This document shows, piece by piece, positions 33,164-41,149 of a DNA stretch of 64,000 nucleotides. The stretch is taken from the NCBI GenBank assembly GCA_017430535.1, contig JAFRMR010000003.1:310001-374000 (forward strand). Reading direction: 5' to 3'. Position numbers and translations under genes: made by a program. Position 1 is the stretch's first letter, and the number at the start of each line of letters is the position of its first letter. This stretch comes from Clostridia bacterium. GTDB lineage: Bacteria > Bacillota > Clostridia > Oscillospirales > Acutalibacteraceae. The notes under the pieces are model-generated. The model was not told the DNA's origin. It saw only the letters and a list, made by a program, of their open reading frames with translations, and searched no databases.

Positions 33164-34522
33164 TTGGCATTTGAAGGTCTTTCAGACAGAATAGAAGCCA
33201 CTTTCAAAAGACTGAAAAGCAAGGGAAGCCTCAATGAAGCAGATGTACGCACCGCTATGAGAGAAGTGCGTATGGCTCTTCTGGAGGCAGACGTTAACTA
33301 TAAAGTTGCAAAGGATTTTACCAACACCGTTACTGAAAAAGCCATCGGTGAAAAGGTTATGGAAAGCCTTACACCTTCACAGATGGTTATCAAGCTTGTA
33401 AGGGAAGAACTTATTGAGCTTATGGGCGGCACAAATGCAAAACTAACCTACGCCGCTCATCCGCCCACAATAGTTCTTATGTGCGGCCTTCAGGGCTCAG
33501 GTAAAACCACCCACTGCGCAAAGCTTGCCCTTAAGCTTAAAAAAGAAAACCACCGTCCCCTGCTGGTGGCCTGCGATGTTTACAGGCCCGCCGCAATAAA
33601 GCAGCTGCAGGTTGTGGGCGAGCAGGCAGGTGTACCCGTTTTTGAAATGGGTCAGGGCAATCCCGTCGAAATATCAAAAGCGGCGGTTGCCGAAGCAAAG
33701 CTCAAAGGCTACGATTATGTTATTATAGATACCGCCGGCCGGCTCCATGTTGATGAGGAGCTTATGGACGAGCTGAAAAACATAAAGTCCGAGGTCAAGC
33801 CCCACGAAATTCTGCTGGTGGTTGACTCCATGACCGGTCAGGATGCCGTGAATGTTGCCACCGCCTTTGATGAAGCGCTGGGAATTGACGGACTTATCCT
33901 TACAAAGCTCGACGGCGATACCAGAGGCGGCGCCGCCCTTTCCGCAAGAGCGGTTACCGGAAAGCCCATCAAATTTATCGGCACCGGTGAAAAGCTTGAA
34001 AACCTGGATGTTTTCCATCCGGACAGAATGGCAAACCGCATACTCGGCATGGGCGATGTGCTTTCGCTTATTGAAAAAGCCGAGCAGACCCTTGATATGA
34101 AAAAAGCGGAAGAGCTTGAAAAGAAGCTTATGCAAAACAAGTTTGACCTTAACGATTTGCTTGACCAGTTCCGCTCCCTGAGAAAAATGGGGTCTATCAA
34201 AGATATGCTTGAAATGCTCCCGGGCGTGGGCAAAAAGGCAAAGGATATAGATGTGGATGAAAGAAAATTTGACCGTATGCAGGCAATTATTCTTTCAATG
34301 ACGCCCAAAGAAAGAAGCAACCCCGATATAATCAATCCCTCAAGAAAAAAGAGGATTGCACAGGGCTGCGGCCAGACCGTTGAAGATGTAAACAAACTTC
34401 TCAACCAGTATAAACAGATGCAGAAGATGTTTAAACAGCTTAACGGAAAACCGGGCAAGCGCCACAGGAAACAGCACATGAGGCTTCCTGCAGGCTTTGA
34501 CCCGTCACAATTCGGGATGTAA
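33164..34522 (+). CDS. ffh: Signal recognition particle protein Ffh (SRP54)
   Basis: Binds signal peptides and 4.5S/6S SRP RNA and docks on FtsY. N domain (FEGLSDRIEATFKRLKSKGSLNEADV), G domain with GLQGSGKTTHCAKL, DVYRPAAIKQL, DTAGRLHVDEELMDEL, TKLDGDTRGGAALS and GTGEKLENLDVFHPDR, and a Met-rich M domain (MQAIILSMTPKER, QMQKMFKQL) ending in basic residues. 452 residues. TTG start with GAGGTGA 6 nt upstream. The SRP RNA gene (ffs) is not seen here. Confidence 0.97.
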   Translation: MAFEGLSDRIEATFKRLKSKGSLNEADVRTAMREVRMALLEADVNYKVAKDFTNTVTEKAIGEKVMESLTPSQMVIKLVREELIELMGGTNAKLTYAAHPPTIVLMCGLQGSGKTTHCAKLALKLKKENHRPLLVACDVYRPAAIKQLQVVGEQAGVPVFEMGQGNPVEISKAAVAEAKLKGYDYVIIDTAGRLHVDEELMDELKNIKSEVKPHEILLVVDSMTGQDAVNVATAFDEALGIDGLILTKLDGDTRGGAALSARAVTGKPIKFIGTGEKLENLDVFHPDRMANRILGMGDVLSLIEKAEQTLDMKKAEELEKKLMQNKFDLNDLLDQFRSLRKMGSIKDMLEMLPGVGKKAKDIDVDERKFDRMQAIILSMTPKERSNPDIINPSRKKRIAQGCGQTVEDVNKLLNQYKQMQKMFKQLNGKPGKRHRKQHMRLPAGFDPSQFGM

Positions 34523-34581
34523 TACAGCAAAAGCTGATGCATTTATAAATTATTTCAGTTTTAATTTGGAGGAACATTACT

Positions 34582-34824
34582 ATGGCAGTAAAAATCAGAC
34601 TTCGCCGCATGGGCGCAAAAAAATCACCCTTCTACCGTATCGTAGTTGCCGACTCAAGATATCCCCGTGACGGCAGATTCATTGAAGAAATCGGCACTTA
34701 CAATCCCCTTAAATCCCCTTCCGAGATTAAGGTTGATGCCGATAAGGCAAAGCAGTGGCTTTCAAACGGCGCACAGCCTACCGATACTGTTAAGGCTCTT
34801 CTCAAGAAGGAAGGTATCCTTTAA
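34582..34824 (+). CDS. rpsP: 30S ribosomal protein S16
   Basis: 80 residues with [40 protein letters not shown], the full S16 signature. RBS GGAGGAA. The TAA overlaps the next ATG by 1 nt (TAATG). The 59-nt gap after ffh holds no clear terminator. Confidence 0.98.
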   Translation: MAVKIRLRRMGAKKSPFYRIVVADSRYPRDGRFIEEIGTYNPLKSPSEIKVDADKAKQWLSNGAQPTDTVKALLKKEGIL

Positions 34825-35051
34825 TGAAAGATCTGCTTATCAGCATCGCCCAGGGCCTTGTTGACGAGCCCGATAAAGTAACCGTTACCGTTGAAGAAGA
34901 TAACAGCGCAACTGTTTTTCACCTTCACGTTGCCCCGGATGATATGGGCAGAGTAATCGGCAAGCAGGGCAGAATAGCAAAGGCCATAAGAACCGTTATG
35001 AGAGCTGCCGCCACAAGGCAGAGCAAAAGGGTTGTAGTGGAAATTGATTAA
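34824..35051 (+). CDS. khpA: KH-domain RNA-binding protein KhpA (YlqC)
   Basis: 75-residue single KH domain: VAPDDMGRVIGKQGRIAKAIRTVMRAAATRQ contains the GxxG-type GKQG RNA-binding loop. In other Firmicutes it pairs with KhpB/Jag; jag is at the left end of this window. Overlaps rpsP by 1 nt and rimM by 8 nt. Confidence 0.95.
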   Translation: MKDLLISIAQGLVDEPDKVTVTVEEDNSATVFHLHVAPDDMGRVIGKQGRIAKAIRTVMRAAATRQSKRVVVEID

Positions 35052-35562
35052 AGAATTTCTGGAGATAGGGCAGATAAACGGCACCCACTCAATTCACGGT
35101 GAGGTCCGTCTTACCCCCTGGTGTGACAGCCCGGAATTTGTAAAAAGATTCAAAACACTGTATTTTGACGATCGGGGCAAAGAATCCGTAACCGTAAAAA
35201 GTGCAAGGCCTCACGGCAATGTGGTTATTCTTAAAATTGAGGGTACGGATACAGTTGAGCAGGCTCAGCGATTAAGAGGCAAAATACTCTGGATGCGCAG
35301 AAGCGATGCTAAGCTGCCTGACGGAACTTTTTACATTGCAGAGCTTATCGGCTGCGCGGTTTATGACAGCGAAGACAGCGGAAAATGCTACGGCAGAATT
35401 ACCGATGTGAGCAAAACCGGCGCAAACGATGTGTGGCACATAACAAACGAAAAAGGCGAATATCTTATTCCGGCAATACCCGATGTTGTAATTGAAACCG
35501 ATGTGGCAAACGATAAGGTAGTTATCAAACCGCTGAAAGGTATCTTTGATGATGAGGATTGA
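35044..35562 (+). CDS. rimM: 16S rRNA processing protein RimM
   Basis: Chaperone for 30S head assembly that binds S19. 172 residues: IGQINGTHSIHGEVRLTPWCDSPEFVKRFKTLYF (RimM N-domain) and a PRC-barrel half with FYIAELIGCAVYD and DVWHITNEKGEYLIPAIPDVV. The start is a TTG at 35044 inside the end of khpA, with only a weak ribosome site, which suggests translational coupling. Confidence 0.94.
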   Translation: MIKEFLEIGQINGTHSIHGEVRLTPWCDSPEFVKRFKTLYFDDRGKESVTVKSARPHGNVVILKIEGTDTVEQAQRLRGKILWMRRSDAKLPDGTFYIAELIGCAVYDSEDSGKCYGRITDVSKTGANDVWHITNEKGEYLIPAIPDVVIETDVANDKVVIKPLKGIFDDED

Positions 35563-36283
35563 TATATTGACCCTGTTTCCCGAAATGTGCCTGAGCGTGC
35601 TTTCGGAAAGTATAATAGGCAGAGCCCGCGAAAACGGGTTTGTGGAAATCAACTGCATCAATATCAGAGACTACACCCTTGATAAACACAACCGTGTTGA
35701 CGATGCGCCTTACGGCGGGGGCACGGGAATGGTAATGCAGGCACAGCCGGTATATGACTGTTTCAGCGCGCTTTGCGATTCCCTTGGGAAAAGGCCCCGG
35801 CTTATCTATATGTCACCTAAAGGCAAAACTCTTACACAGCAAAGGGTAAAAGAGCTTTCGGAATACGATAATATCGCAATACTCTGCGGCCATTATGAAG
35901 GAATTGATGAGAGAGTTCTGGAAGAAATAGTGGATGAGGAAATATCCGTAGGCGATTATGTTATCACCGGCGGAGAGCTGCCCGCCCTTATACTGGCAGA
36001 TGCAATTTCCCGTATGATACCGGGTGTGCTCCCCAACGAGGATGCCTACACCCTTGAAAGCCACTACTCAGGGCTGCTTGAATATCCGCAGTACACCCGT
36101 CCCTTTGAATGGATGGGGCGGCAGGTACCGGAAGTGCTTATATCCGGCCACCACGCAAATATACAGAAGTGGCAAAGGGAGCAATCCCTGATAACCACCC
36201 TGAACAATAGGCCCGATCTGCTTGAAAAAGCGGAACTTTCGGATGAAGACAGGGTCTTTCTTAAAAAAATAAAAAAAGCTTGA
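35549..36283 (+). CDS. trmD: tRNA (guanine37-N1)-methyltransferase TrmD
   Basis: Methylates G37 next to the anticodon to prevent frameshifting. SPOUT knot motifs: [82 protein letters not shown] 35549 has AAAGG 8 nt upstream; ATG 35552 is equally possible. The 5' end overlaps rimM. Last gene of the operon; a separate rpmE promoter overlaps its stop codon. Confidence 0.96.
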   Translation: MMRIDILTLFPEMCLSVLSESIIGRARENGFVEINCINIRDYTLDKHNRVDDAPYGGGTGMVMQAQPVYDCFSALCDSLGKRPRLIYMSPKGKTLTQQRVKELSEYDNIAILCGHYEGIDERVLEEIVDEEISVGDYVITGGELPALILADAISRMIPGVLPNEDAYTLESHYSGLLEYPQYTRPFEWMGRQVPEVLISGHHANIQKWQREQSLITTLNNRPDLLEKAELSDEDRVFLKKIKKA

Positions 36284-36308
36284 AATTATTATCCTGTTAT
36301 GGTACAAT
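36280..36308 (+). promoter_or_regulatory. Promoter of rpmE
   Basis: TTGAAA (36280-36285, overlapping the trmD TGA), 17-nt spacer, TACAAT (36303-36308). Confidence 0.65.
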
Positions 36309-36350
36309 GCAATGCGTTATGACAGGTACTACTTGAAAGAGGTGAACACA

Positions 36351-36560
36351 ATGAAAGAGGGTATCCATCCCAAGTATCAGCAGACTCAGGTTCGCTGCGC
36401 CTGCGGCGAGATAATCGAAACCGGTTCCACAAAGGAGAATATGAGAGTTGATATCTGCTCAAAATGCCATCCTTTCTTTACCGGCAGACAGAAGCTTGTA
36501 GATACAGGCGGACGCGTTGACCGTTTCAACAAGCGTTTCGGTCTCAACAATAAAGACTAA
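36351..36560 (+). CDS. rpmE: 50S ribosomal protein L31, zinc-binding (C+) type
   Basis: 69 residues starting [19 protein letters not shown], with cysteines CxC ... CSKC (about residues 16, 18, 37 and 40) forming the zinc site, and [25 protein letters not shown]. An in-frame ATG at 36312 would add 13 residues unlike L31; AAAGAGGTGA before 36351 fixes the start. A terminator follows directly. Confidence 0.97.
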   Translation: MKEGIHPKYQQTQVRCACGEIIETGSTKENMRVDICSKCHPFFTGRQKLVDTGGRVDRFNKRFGLNNKD

Positions 36561-36566
36561 AAGTTT

Positions 36567-36610
36567 AACGGCGCACAGGGCCTATTGCCTCTAAGCGCCG
36601 TTTTGCTTTT
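36567..36610 (+). terminator. Intrinsic terminator after rpmE
   Basis: AACGGCGC (36567-36574) pairs with GCGCCGTT (36595-36602), with a smaller inner pairing, then TTGCTTTTT. Confidence 0.85.
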
Positions 36611-36621
36611 TACGGAGAATT

Positions 36622-37236
36622 ATGAACAGCTACAAAACCATTGATAAAGAGAACAGCGATGAATATATCGTAAAAAAATCCAGGTTTATCGGCTACATAA
36701 AACCTGTTTCAACCAAAGAAGAAGCCCTGGGTTTTATTCAGAGCATATCAAAAAAGCACTGGGATGCCACCCATAATGTTTACGCCTATATTCTGCGTGA
36801 AGAGGGCATAAAGAAGTTTTCGGATGACGGAGAACCCCAGGGCACTGCGGGTATGCCGGTGCTGGATGTGCTTGAAAAAAACGGGCTTACAGACTGTGCC
36901 GTGGTTGTCACACGATATTTTGGCGGCATTATGCTTGGGGCCGGGGGGCTTGTAAGGGCCTATTCGCACACTGCATCCCTTGCGGTAAATGCCGGCGGAG
37001 TAGTAACCAGAACCCTTTGCATCAAGGCAAAAATCGAATGCGATTATAACTTTTACGGTAAGCTCTCCTCTCTCATACCCGAAAACGGAGGAACCGTGGA
37101 AGACACATTATTTGAGGATAATGTTACGGTAACCTTTTATATCCCCGAAACCGATAAGGGCAGCTTTGAAGCAAAGCTGACGGAAGCTTCTTTCGGAAAA
37201 TATAAACCGGAAATAATAACAACCGAATGGCATTAA
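36622..37236 (+). CDS. yigZ: YigZ/IMPACT family protein
   Basis: 204 residues with the UPF0029/IMPACT N-domain: KKSRFIGYIKPVSTKEEALGFIQSISKKHWDATHNVYAYIL, FSDDGEPQGTAGMPVLDVLEKNGLTDCAVVVTRYFGGIMLGAGGLVRAYS, then a C-terminal EF-G-like domain. Eukaryotic IMPACT regulates Gcn2; the bacterial role is unclear. RBS ACGGAG 7 nt upstream. Confidence 0.93.
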   Translation: MNSYKTIDKENSDEYIVKKSRFIGYIKPVSTKEEALGFIQSISKKHWDATHNVYAYILREEGIKKFSDDGEPQGTAGMPVLDVLEKNGLTDCAVVVTRYFGGIMLGAGGLVRAYSHTASLAVNAGGVVTRTLCIKAKIECDYNFYGKLSSLIPENGGTVEDTLFEDNVTVTFYIPETDKGSFEAKLTEASFGKYKPEIITTEWH

Positions 37237-37272
37237 ACCGCCCGGCACACAAAAGTATGCCGAGCGGTTTTG
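37236..37272. terminator. Terminator between convergent yigZ and Lgt-like gene
   Basis: AACCGC-C-CGGCA ... TGCCG-A-GCGGTT stem with a single internal mismatch, followed by TTTGTT on the plus strand. It lies exactly between the two convergent stops. Confidence 0.8.
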
Positions 37273-38073
37273 TTATTCATTTTCTGAAACTATTCTGTTT
37301 CGGTTTTTTATTATAACAACTGTCAATGTTACAGCAATAAAAAACAATGAAATAATCTGACTTGTTGAAAGTACGCCTAGAAATCCTCGGTATTCATCTG
37401 CTCTGTAATACTCTAAAACAAACCTGTAAACAGGATATGTCACACAATAAACAGCCATCAGATTGCGTTTAAAAAAACCTCTTTTATGGCAGTAACACAA
37501 TCCAAAGAACAAGATCAAATTCAGCAATGCTTCAAGCAGCTGGACCGGAAATCTCGGCACACCATTACACTCAGCCACAGGTGAGTAATGATATGTGACG
37601 CCATATTGCCATTCAATTCCATAGCAACACCCACCCAGAAAACAGCCTATTCTTCCAAAAAAATGAAAAAGGGCAACAGACATTGCTCCTATATCAAAAT
37701 AACTACCCGTGTCAAGTTTTCTGACCTTGCAAAAAATAAAGCCTATGATAAGAACTCCGATCAATCCGCCATAATAAACGGAACCTCCGAATATAACAAC
37801 CATACAGTCGGCAAACTGCTTAAAAGACTCTATTCTGTCAAAGCTTTTTATTAGATTTATTATTTTATCAGCCTGAGTTATTCCGTACATCAGGTGTCCG
37901 CCGCCAATTATACCGATAAAGGAAAAGCAAAAGAGGCTGAGCATCTGTAGTTCATCAAGGCCGTCCTTTTTTGCAGCACGCAGCCCGAAGCCCATCATTG
38001 AAAAAACACCGATAAGCCCCATTATAAGATAAATTGATATCTCTTTTCCGAAAATACTGAAAACGGGAATCAT
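37273..38073 (-). CDS. Lgt-like membrane protein (divergent prolipoprotein diacylglyceryl transferase homologue)
   Basis: Polytopic protein of 266 residues with the Lgt fold pattern: N-terminal FSIFGKEISIYLIMGLIG, VVIFGGSVYYGGLIGVLI, GRIGCFLGGCCYGIEWQYG, FPVQLLEALLNL and a C-terminal VLSTSQIISLF. Two positions important in E. coli Lgt differ: the His of FHGG is Tyr here, and the Asn of GRIGNF is Cys. Such cysteine-rich paralogues are found in Clostridia and may have another substrate. It lies 2 nt after the zinc-ribbon gene in an AT-richer stretch. Confidence 0.75.
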   Translation of the reverse strand: MIPVFSIFGKEISIYLIMGLIGVFSMMGFGLRAAKKDGLDELQMLSLFCFSFIGIIGGGHLMYGITQADKIINLIKSFDRIESFKQFADCMVVIFGGSVYYGGLIGVLIIGFIFCKVRKLDTGSYFDIGAMSVALFHFFGRIGCFLGGCCYGIEWQYGVTYHYSPVAECNGVPRFPVQLLEALLNLILFFGLCYCHKRGFFKRNLMAVYCVTYPVYRFVLEYYRADEYRGFLGVLSTSQIISLFFIAVTLTVVIIKNRNRIVSENE

Positions 38074-38075
38074 AC

Positions 38076-38732
38076 TTATGAGAAAAGTGAATTAACAAAA
38101 TCTTTTGCTGCGGAAGACGCTGCTTCGGCGGCTTTATCGGCCGCTGAACTTGCCATACTGTTCACCTCATCTGCAGCGGAACTTGCAATACTGTTTGCTG
38201 CGTCTGAAACAGTGCTTGATATTTCATTTGCCGCGCTTGTAACTGCTTCGGTTACTGCCTCTTTAGCTGAACTGAGCAAATCAAGGCCCGCCGTTTCGGT
38301 CGCTGCGCTCGCGGCTCCCACACAGGCAAGAGCACATATTACTCCTACTGCTGAAAAAGCAGTGCCTATTACGCCGAGCACGAGGCCTGCTGTTGCAAGC
38401 CCGGTAGAACTGTTTCCTGCCTCGGCCGCCTTTTTCTTGCCTATTACTCCGAATATTATTCCCAGCACAGCAAGCACGAGAGTAAAGTATTTGACAATCG
38501 GAATAAATGAACCGATAATACCCAGCAGGCCACAAACCAGAGCAGCCACAGACATTCCGTTCGCCCCCTGCTTCTGAGGAACAGGGGCGGGAGCAGTATA
38601 AACAGACTGATTTACGGGTGCGGGTTCAGCCGGTTTCGGTGCTTCCTGTTTAGCAACATTCAATTCTGCGCCGCAGTTAACGCAAAAAGCGGTTCCGTCA
38701 TTGTTTTCATAATTACATTTAGAACAAATCAT
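38076..38732 (-). CDS. Zinc-ribbon membrane protein with DUF4190-like segment and Ala/Ser-rich helical tail
   Basis: N-terminal zinc ribbon CSKCNYENNDGTAFCVNCG, Pro-rich linker (about 30-55), two membrane hairpins of the DUF4190 type (MSVAALVCGLLGIIGSFIP ... YFTLVLAVLGIIFGVIGKKKA, then LATAGLVLGVIGTAFSAVGVICALACVG), and a 65-residue low-complexity tail repeating AASSAADE-like heptads. No enzymatic motif. Sits between the kinase terminator and the Lgt-like gene, and is probably co-transcribed with the latter. Confidence 0.8.
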   Translation of the reverse strand: MICSKCNYENNDGTAFCVNCGAELNVAKQEAPKPAEPAPVNQSVYTAPAPVPQKQGANGMSVAALVCGLLGIIGSFIPIVKYFTLVLAVLGIIFGVIGKKKAAEAGNSSTGLATAGLVLGVIGTAFSAVGVICALACVGAASAATETAGLDLLSSAKEAVTEAVTSAANEISSTVSDAANSIASSAADEVNSMASSAADKAAEAASSAAKDFVNSLFS

Positions 38733-38756
38733 AGTTTTCCTCCAAAATCATGTATA

Positions 38757-38800
38757 ATAAAATCTGCGCTTATCCATATAATAAAGGATAAGCGCAGATA
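38757..38800 (-). terminator. Terminator after the kinase gene
   Basis: On the minus strand ATCTGCGCTTATCC pairs perfectly with GGATAAGCGCAGAT (14 bp, 38763-38776 with 38787-38800), followed by TTTTATT. Confidence 0.85.
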
Positions 38801-38830
38801 ATTGTTATGCTGTCAGCACAACATTTTTTC

Positions 38831-39811
38831 TTATGAAATAGTATAATGACCTAAATAAAGCAAAGCGGCGTCGCAGAAAATCAGAAAAACTTTTATTCCG
38901 AGTACGGTTTTTTTTGAATAACCCTGCCGTTTGCAGACCTTCCGGATAAGTCCGGTTGAATCCGAAACAATAAACGGTATTGCTATGAAAAATACAATTG
39001 TAGATATACAGGCTGATATATGTCCCGGCAATCCGTAAGAAACGATACAGGCGGCAATAATGTAAATATAGTAAAGAGAAGAGAGTATCTTTTTCTTTTT
39101 GCTGCCCGAAAACCCGGGAATATATGATTCCAGCCTTCTGAGGCTCATTCTGCTTTCAAGGGCGGCAGAAACATCCCCGGCATTGCGGTATCTTTTATCC
39201 TCATCCATACGGGTACACTTCATTACAATGTTTCGGAATGTTCCCTGAGTGCATTTTTCCGAGGGAAGCTTTCCCTCAGCCATAAAATTAATCAGTGCAC
39301 CGAGAGAATAGATATCGGCTTTTTCGGTAGTCTGGTGAAAGCCGAACTGTTCCGGTGCGGCAAAACCGACGGTACCCATTATCTCGGTATCTTTATTTTT
39401 TCCGATATCATAAACCCTGCTTATGCCGAAATCTATTATTCTGGCATTACCGTTTTCATCAATAATAACATTTTCGGGAGTAATATCCCGGTGGACTATA
39501 CCCGATGAATGAACAACTGAAAGACCATTGCAGATTCCCTGGGCAATATGCCTTATCATTTCATCCGGCATACAGCCGTTATCGTGAACATATTCCCCTA
39601 TTGATATGCCGCTAATAAACTCGCTCACAACATAGGGTATGCCTTCAATTTCGGTGTAGCCGGTTATATTTGCAATATTCGCGTCTCTGACTGTCATAAG
39701 CTTATCATAAACCGGCTTTTCTTCGGGCAGATACACTTTCAGTATGTAGTTGCCATTTTCATCCGATGCAAAAAGGGTGGTATCGCTGAATTTATCAATT
39801 ATTTTATACAT
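38831..39811 (-). CDS. Membrane-anchored Ser/Thr protein kinase
   Basis: Hanks-type kinase with C-terminal membrane helices. Catalytic loop VHRDITPENVIIDENG (Asp present; the usual Lys after HRDL is Thr), DFG in RIIDFGISR, the activation/APE region GTVGFAAPEQFG, DIYSLGALI, and the final MDEDKRYRNAGDVSAALE. The N-terminus has the ATP-lysine in YILKVY but no clear glycine-rich loop. Hydrophobic segments follow after about 240 (YYIYIIAACIVSYGLPGHI, STIVFFIAIPFIV, FLIFCDAALLYLG). Transcribed divergently from the helix-turn-helix gene, 77 nt apart. Confidence 0.88.
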   Translation of the reverse strand: MYKIIDKFSDTTLFASDENGNYILKVYLPEEKPVYDKLMTVRDANIANITGYTEIEGIPYVVSEFISGISIGEYVHDNGCMPDEMIRHIAQGICNGLSVVHSSGIVHRDITPENVIIDENGNARIIDFGISRVYDIGKNKDTEIMGTVGFAAPEQFGFHQTTEKADIYSLGALINFMAEGKLPSEKCTQGTFRNIVMKCTRMDEDKRYRNAGDVSAALESRMSLRRLESYIPGFSGSKKKKILSSLYYIYIIAACIVSYGLPGHISACISTIVFFIAIPFIVSDSTGLIRKVCKRQGYSKKTVLGIKVFLIFCDAALLYLGHYTIS

Positions 39812-39888
39812 AACGGCAAAATTACCTCTTGTATTATCAATGCGGATATTATATCATTACATCGGTGCTTAGTAAAGGAGATTTTCAG

Positions 39889-40314
39889 ATGAAGAAATCA
39901 ACAGATGAACTGCTCAATTCCCTGAAATCCTCAAGGAACTATTCTGATTTTTTCAAAGAGGAAATGAGCGAACTCCAATTCAAAAGTTTATCGGAATATC
40001 TTGAATTTCTCACAAAAAACAAAAAGCTAAAAAAAAGCGAAATAATTGCAAAAAGTAATATAGACAAAACCTATGCTTATCAGATATTCAACGGCACAAA
40101 AACAAATCCCTCCAGAGATAAGATTATAATGCTGGCTTTCGGTATGGGGCTTAACAACAGCGAAACCGCCATACTTCTCAAAAATGCAAAGCAGCCGGAA
40201 TTGTATGTGAGGGATATAAGGGACAGTATTATTATTTTCTGCCTTGAAAAGAAAATGAGCCTGATTGAGGCAAATGAAAACCTTCAGGAAAACGGTATGG
40301 ATCTTCTGGAATAA
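39889..40314 (+). CDS. Helix-turn-helix regulator (XRE-like), divergent from kinase
   Basis: 141 residues from ATG 39889, chosen because AAAGGAG lies 8 nt upstream. The middle holds LKKSEIIAKSNIDKTYAYQIFNGTKTNPSRDKIIMLAFGMGLN, a phage-repressor-like helix-turn-helix, followed by LLKNAKQPELYVRDIRDSIIIFCLEKKMSL. Similar short regulators often accompany kinases of this type in Clostridia; a regulatory or phosphorylation link is plausible but not shown. The 77-nt shared spacer has -10-like TATAAT on the minus strand and TATATC on the plus strand. Confidence 0.8.
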   Translation: MKKSTDELLNSLKSSRNYSDFFKEEMSELQFKSLSEYLEFLTKNKKLKKSEIIAKSNIDKTYAYQIFNGTKTNPSRDKIIMLAFGMGLNNSETAILLKNAKQPELYVRDIRDSIIIFCLEKKMSLIEANENLQENGMDLLE

Positions 40315-40326
40315 CCAATTAAAACT

Positions 40327-40363
40327 GCGCCTGCCGGGTAACAAAACCCTGCAGGCGCTTTTT
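40327..40363. terminator. Terminator between convergent HTH and GDPD genes
   Basis: GCGCCTGC-C-GGGT (loop AACAAA) ACCC-T-GCAGGCGC followed by T5. Confidence 0.85.
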
Positions 40364-40368
40364 ATAAA

Positions 40369-41115
40369 TTAAACGGATTCTATCTTGTTTTTCATAATAT
40401 CCGGATAATCTGTAATTACTCCGTCCGCTCCCCAGGCGCAGAGCTTATCAATAAGAGAGATATCATTAACGGTCCACGGGGCAATTTTAAGGCCTGCCTT
40501 GTGGGCTTTTTTGACAATTCCTTCGTTTATATAGGAGCAGTGGGGCAGTATATAATCAAAACCGCTCTTTGCCGCCATACCGATAGGTGAAACAAATTTC
40601 ATCCTAACCGCTTCGCCGAAGAAGGGATAAAGGAATCCAGTTTTCACTCGGCTGTCAATTGCTTTTGCTTTGCTGAGTATTCTTTTATCAAAACTGGAAA
40701 TCAGCAGCCTGTCAATAAGGCCGTGGCTGCAGACTTTATAAACAACCTCCGGCACAAAACTTAAGTCCTTATGGGTTACGGGTTTAAGCTCAATATCAAG
40801 TATTGAAACGTTCGTGGTCTTCATAACCTCAAGAAAATCATCAAGGGTAGGTATGGGGGTATTGCTGAATTTTCTGCCGAACCAGGAGCCGAAATCCATA
40901 TCCCGCATATCGCCGAAATAAAGGTTCATTACCTTTCCCCTGCCGTTTGAGGTTTTGTTTACGGTTGTGTTATGGCAGAGAACAAGCTGACCGTCCTTGG
41001 TGATGCGCACATCGGTTTCAACCCCGTCTGCCCCCATATCGGCGGCTTTGACAAAAGCCTCTATTGTATTTTGCGGTGCAAACTTATTTGCGCCGCGGTG
41101 GGCTATCACAAACAT
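40369..41115 (-). CDS. ugpQ: Glycerophosphodiester phosphodiesterase
   Basis: Hydrolyses glycerophosphodiesters to glycerol-3-phosphate and alcohol. TIM-barrel GDPD motifs: VIAHRGANKFAPQNTIEAFVKAADMGADGVETDVRITKDGQLVLCHN with the catalytic His/Glu residues, and the C-terminal GLKIAPWTVND and GADGVITDYPD. 248 residues, no signal peptide, so cytoplasmic. Gene symbol by family similarity only. Confidence 0.93.
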   Translation of the reverse strand: MFVIAHRGANKFAPQNTIEAFVKAADMGADGVETDVRITKDGQLVLCHNTTVNKTSNGRGKVMNLYFGDMRDMDFGSWFGRKFSNTPIPTLDDFLEVMKTTNVSILDIELKPVTHKDLSFVPEVVYKVCSHGLIDRLLISSFDKRILSKAKAIDSRVKTGFLYPFFGEAVRMKFVSPIGMAAKSGFDYILPHCSYINEGIVKKAHKAGLKIAPWTVNDISLIDKLCAWGADGVITDYPDIMKNKIESV

Positions 41116-41149
41116 ATTGCACCGCCTTTCTTATATTGTAACTATTATA

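Noticed and set aside
37236-37272. Possible attachment site at the left border of the AT-rich island
   Set aside because: The inverted repeat is a normal terminator between convergent genes, and no matching direct repeat was seen at the other border near 40327.
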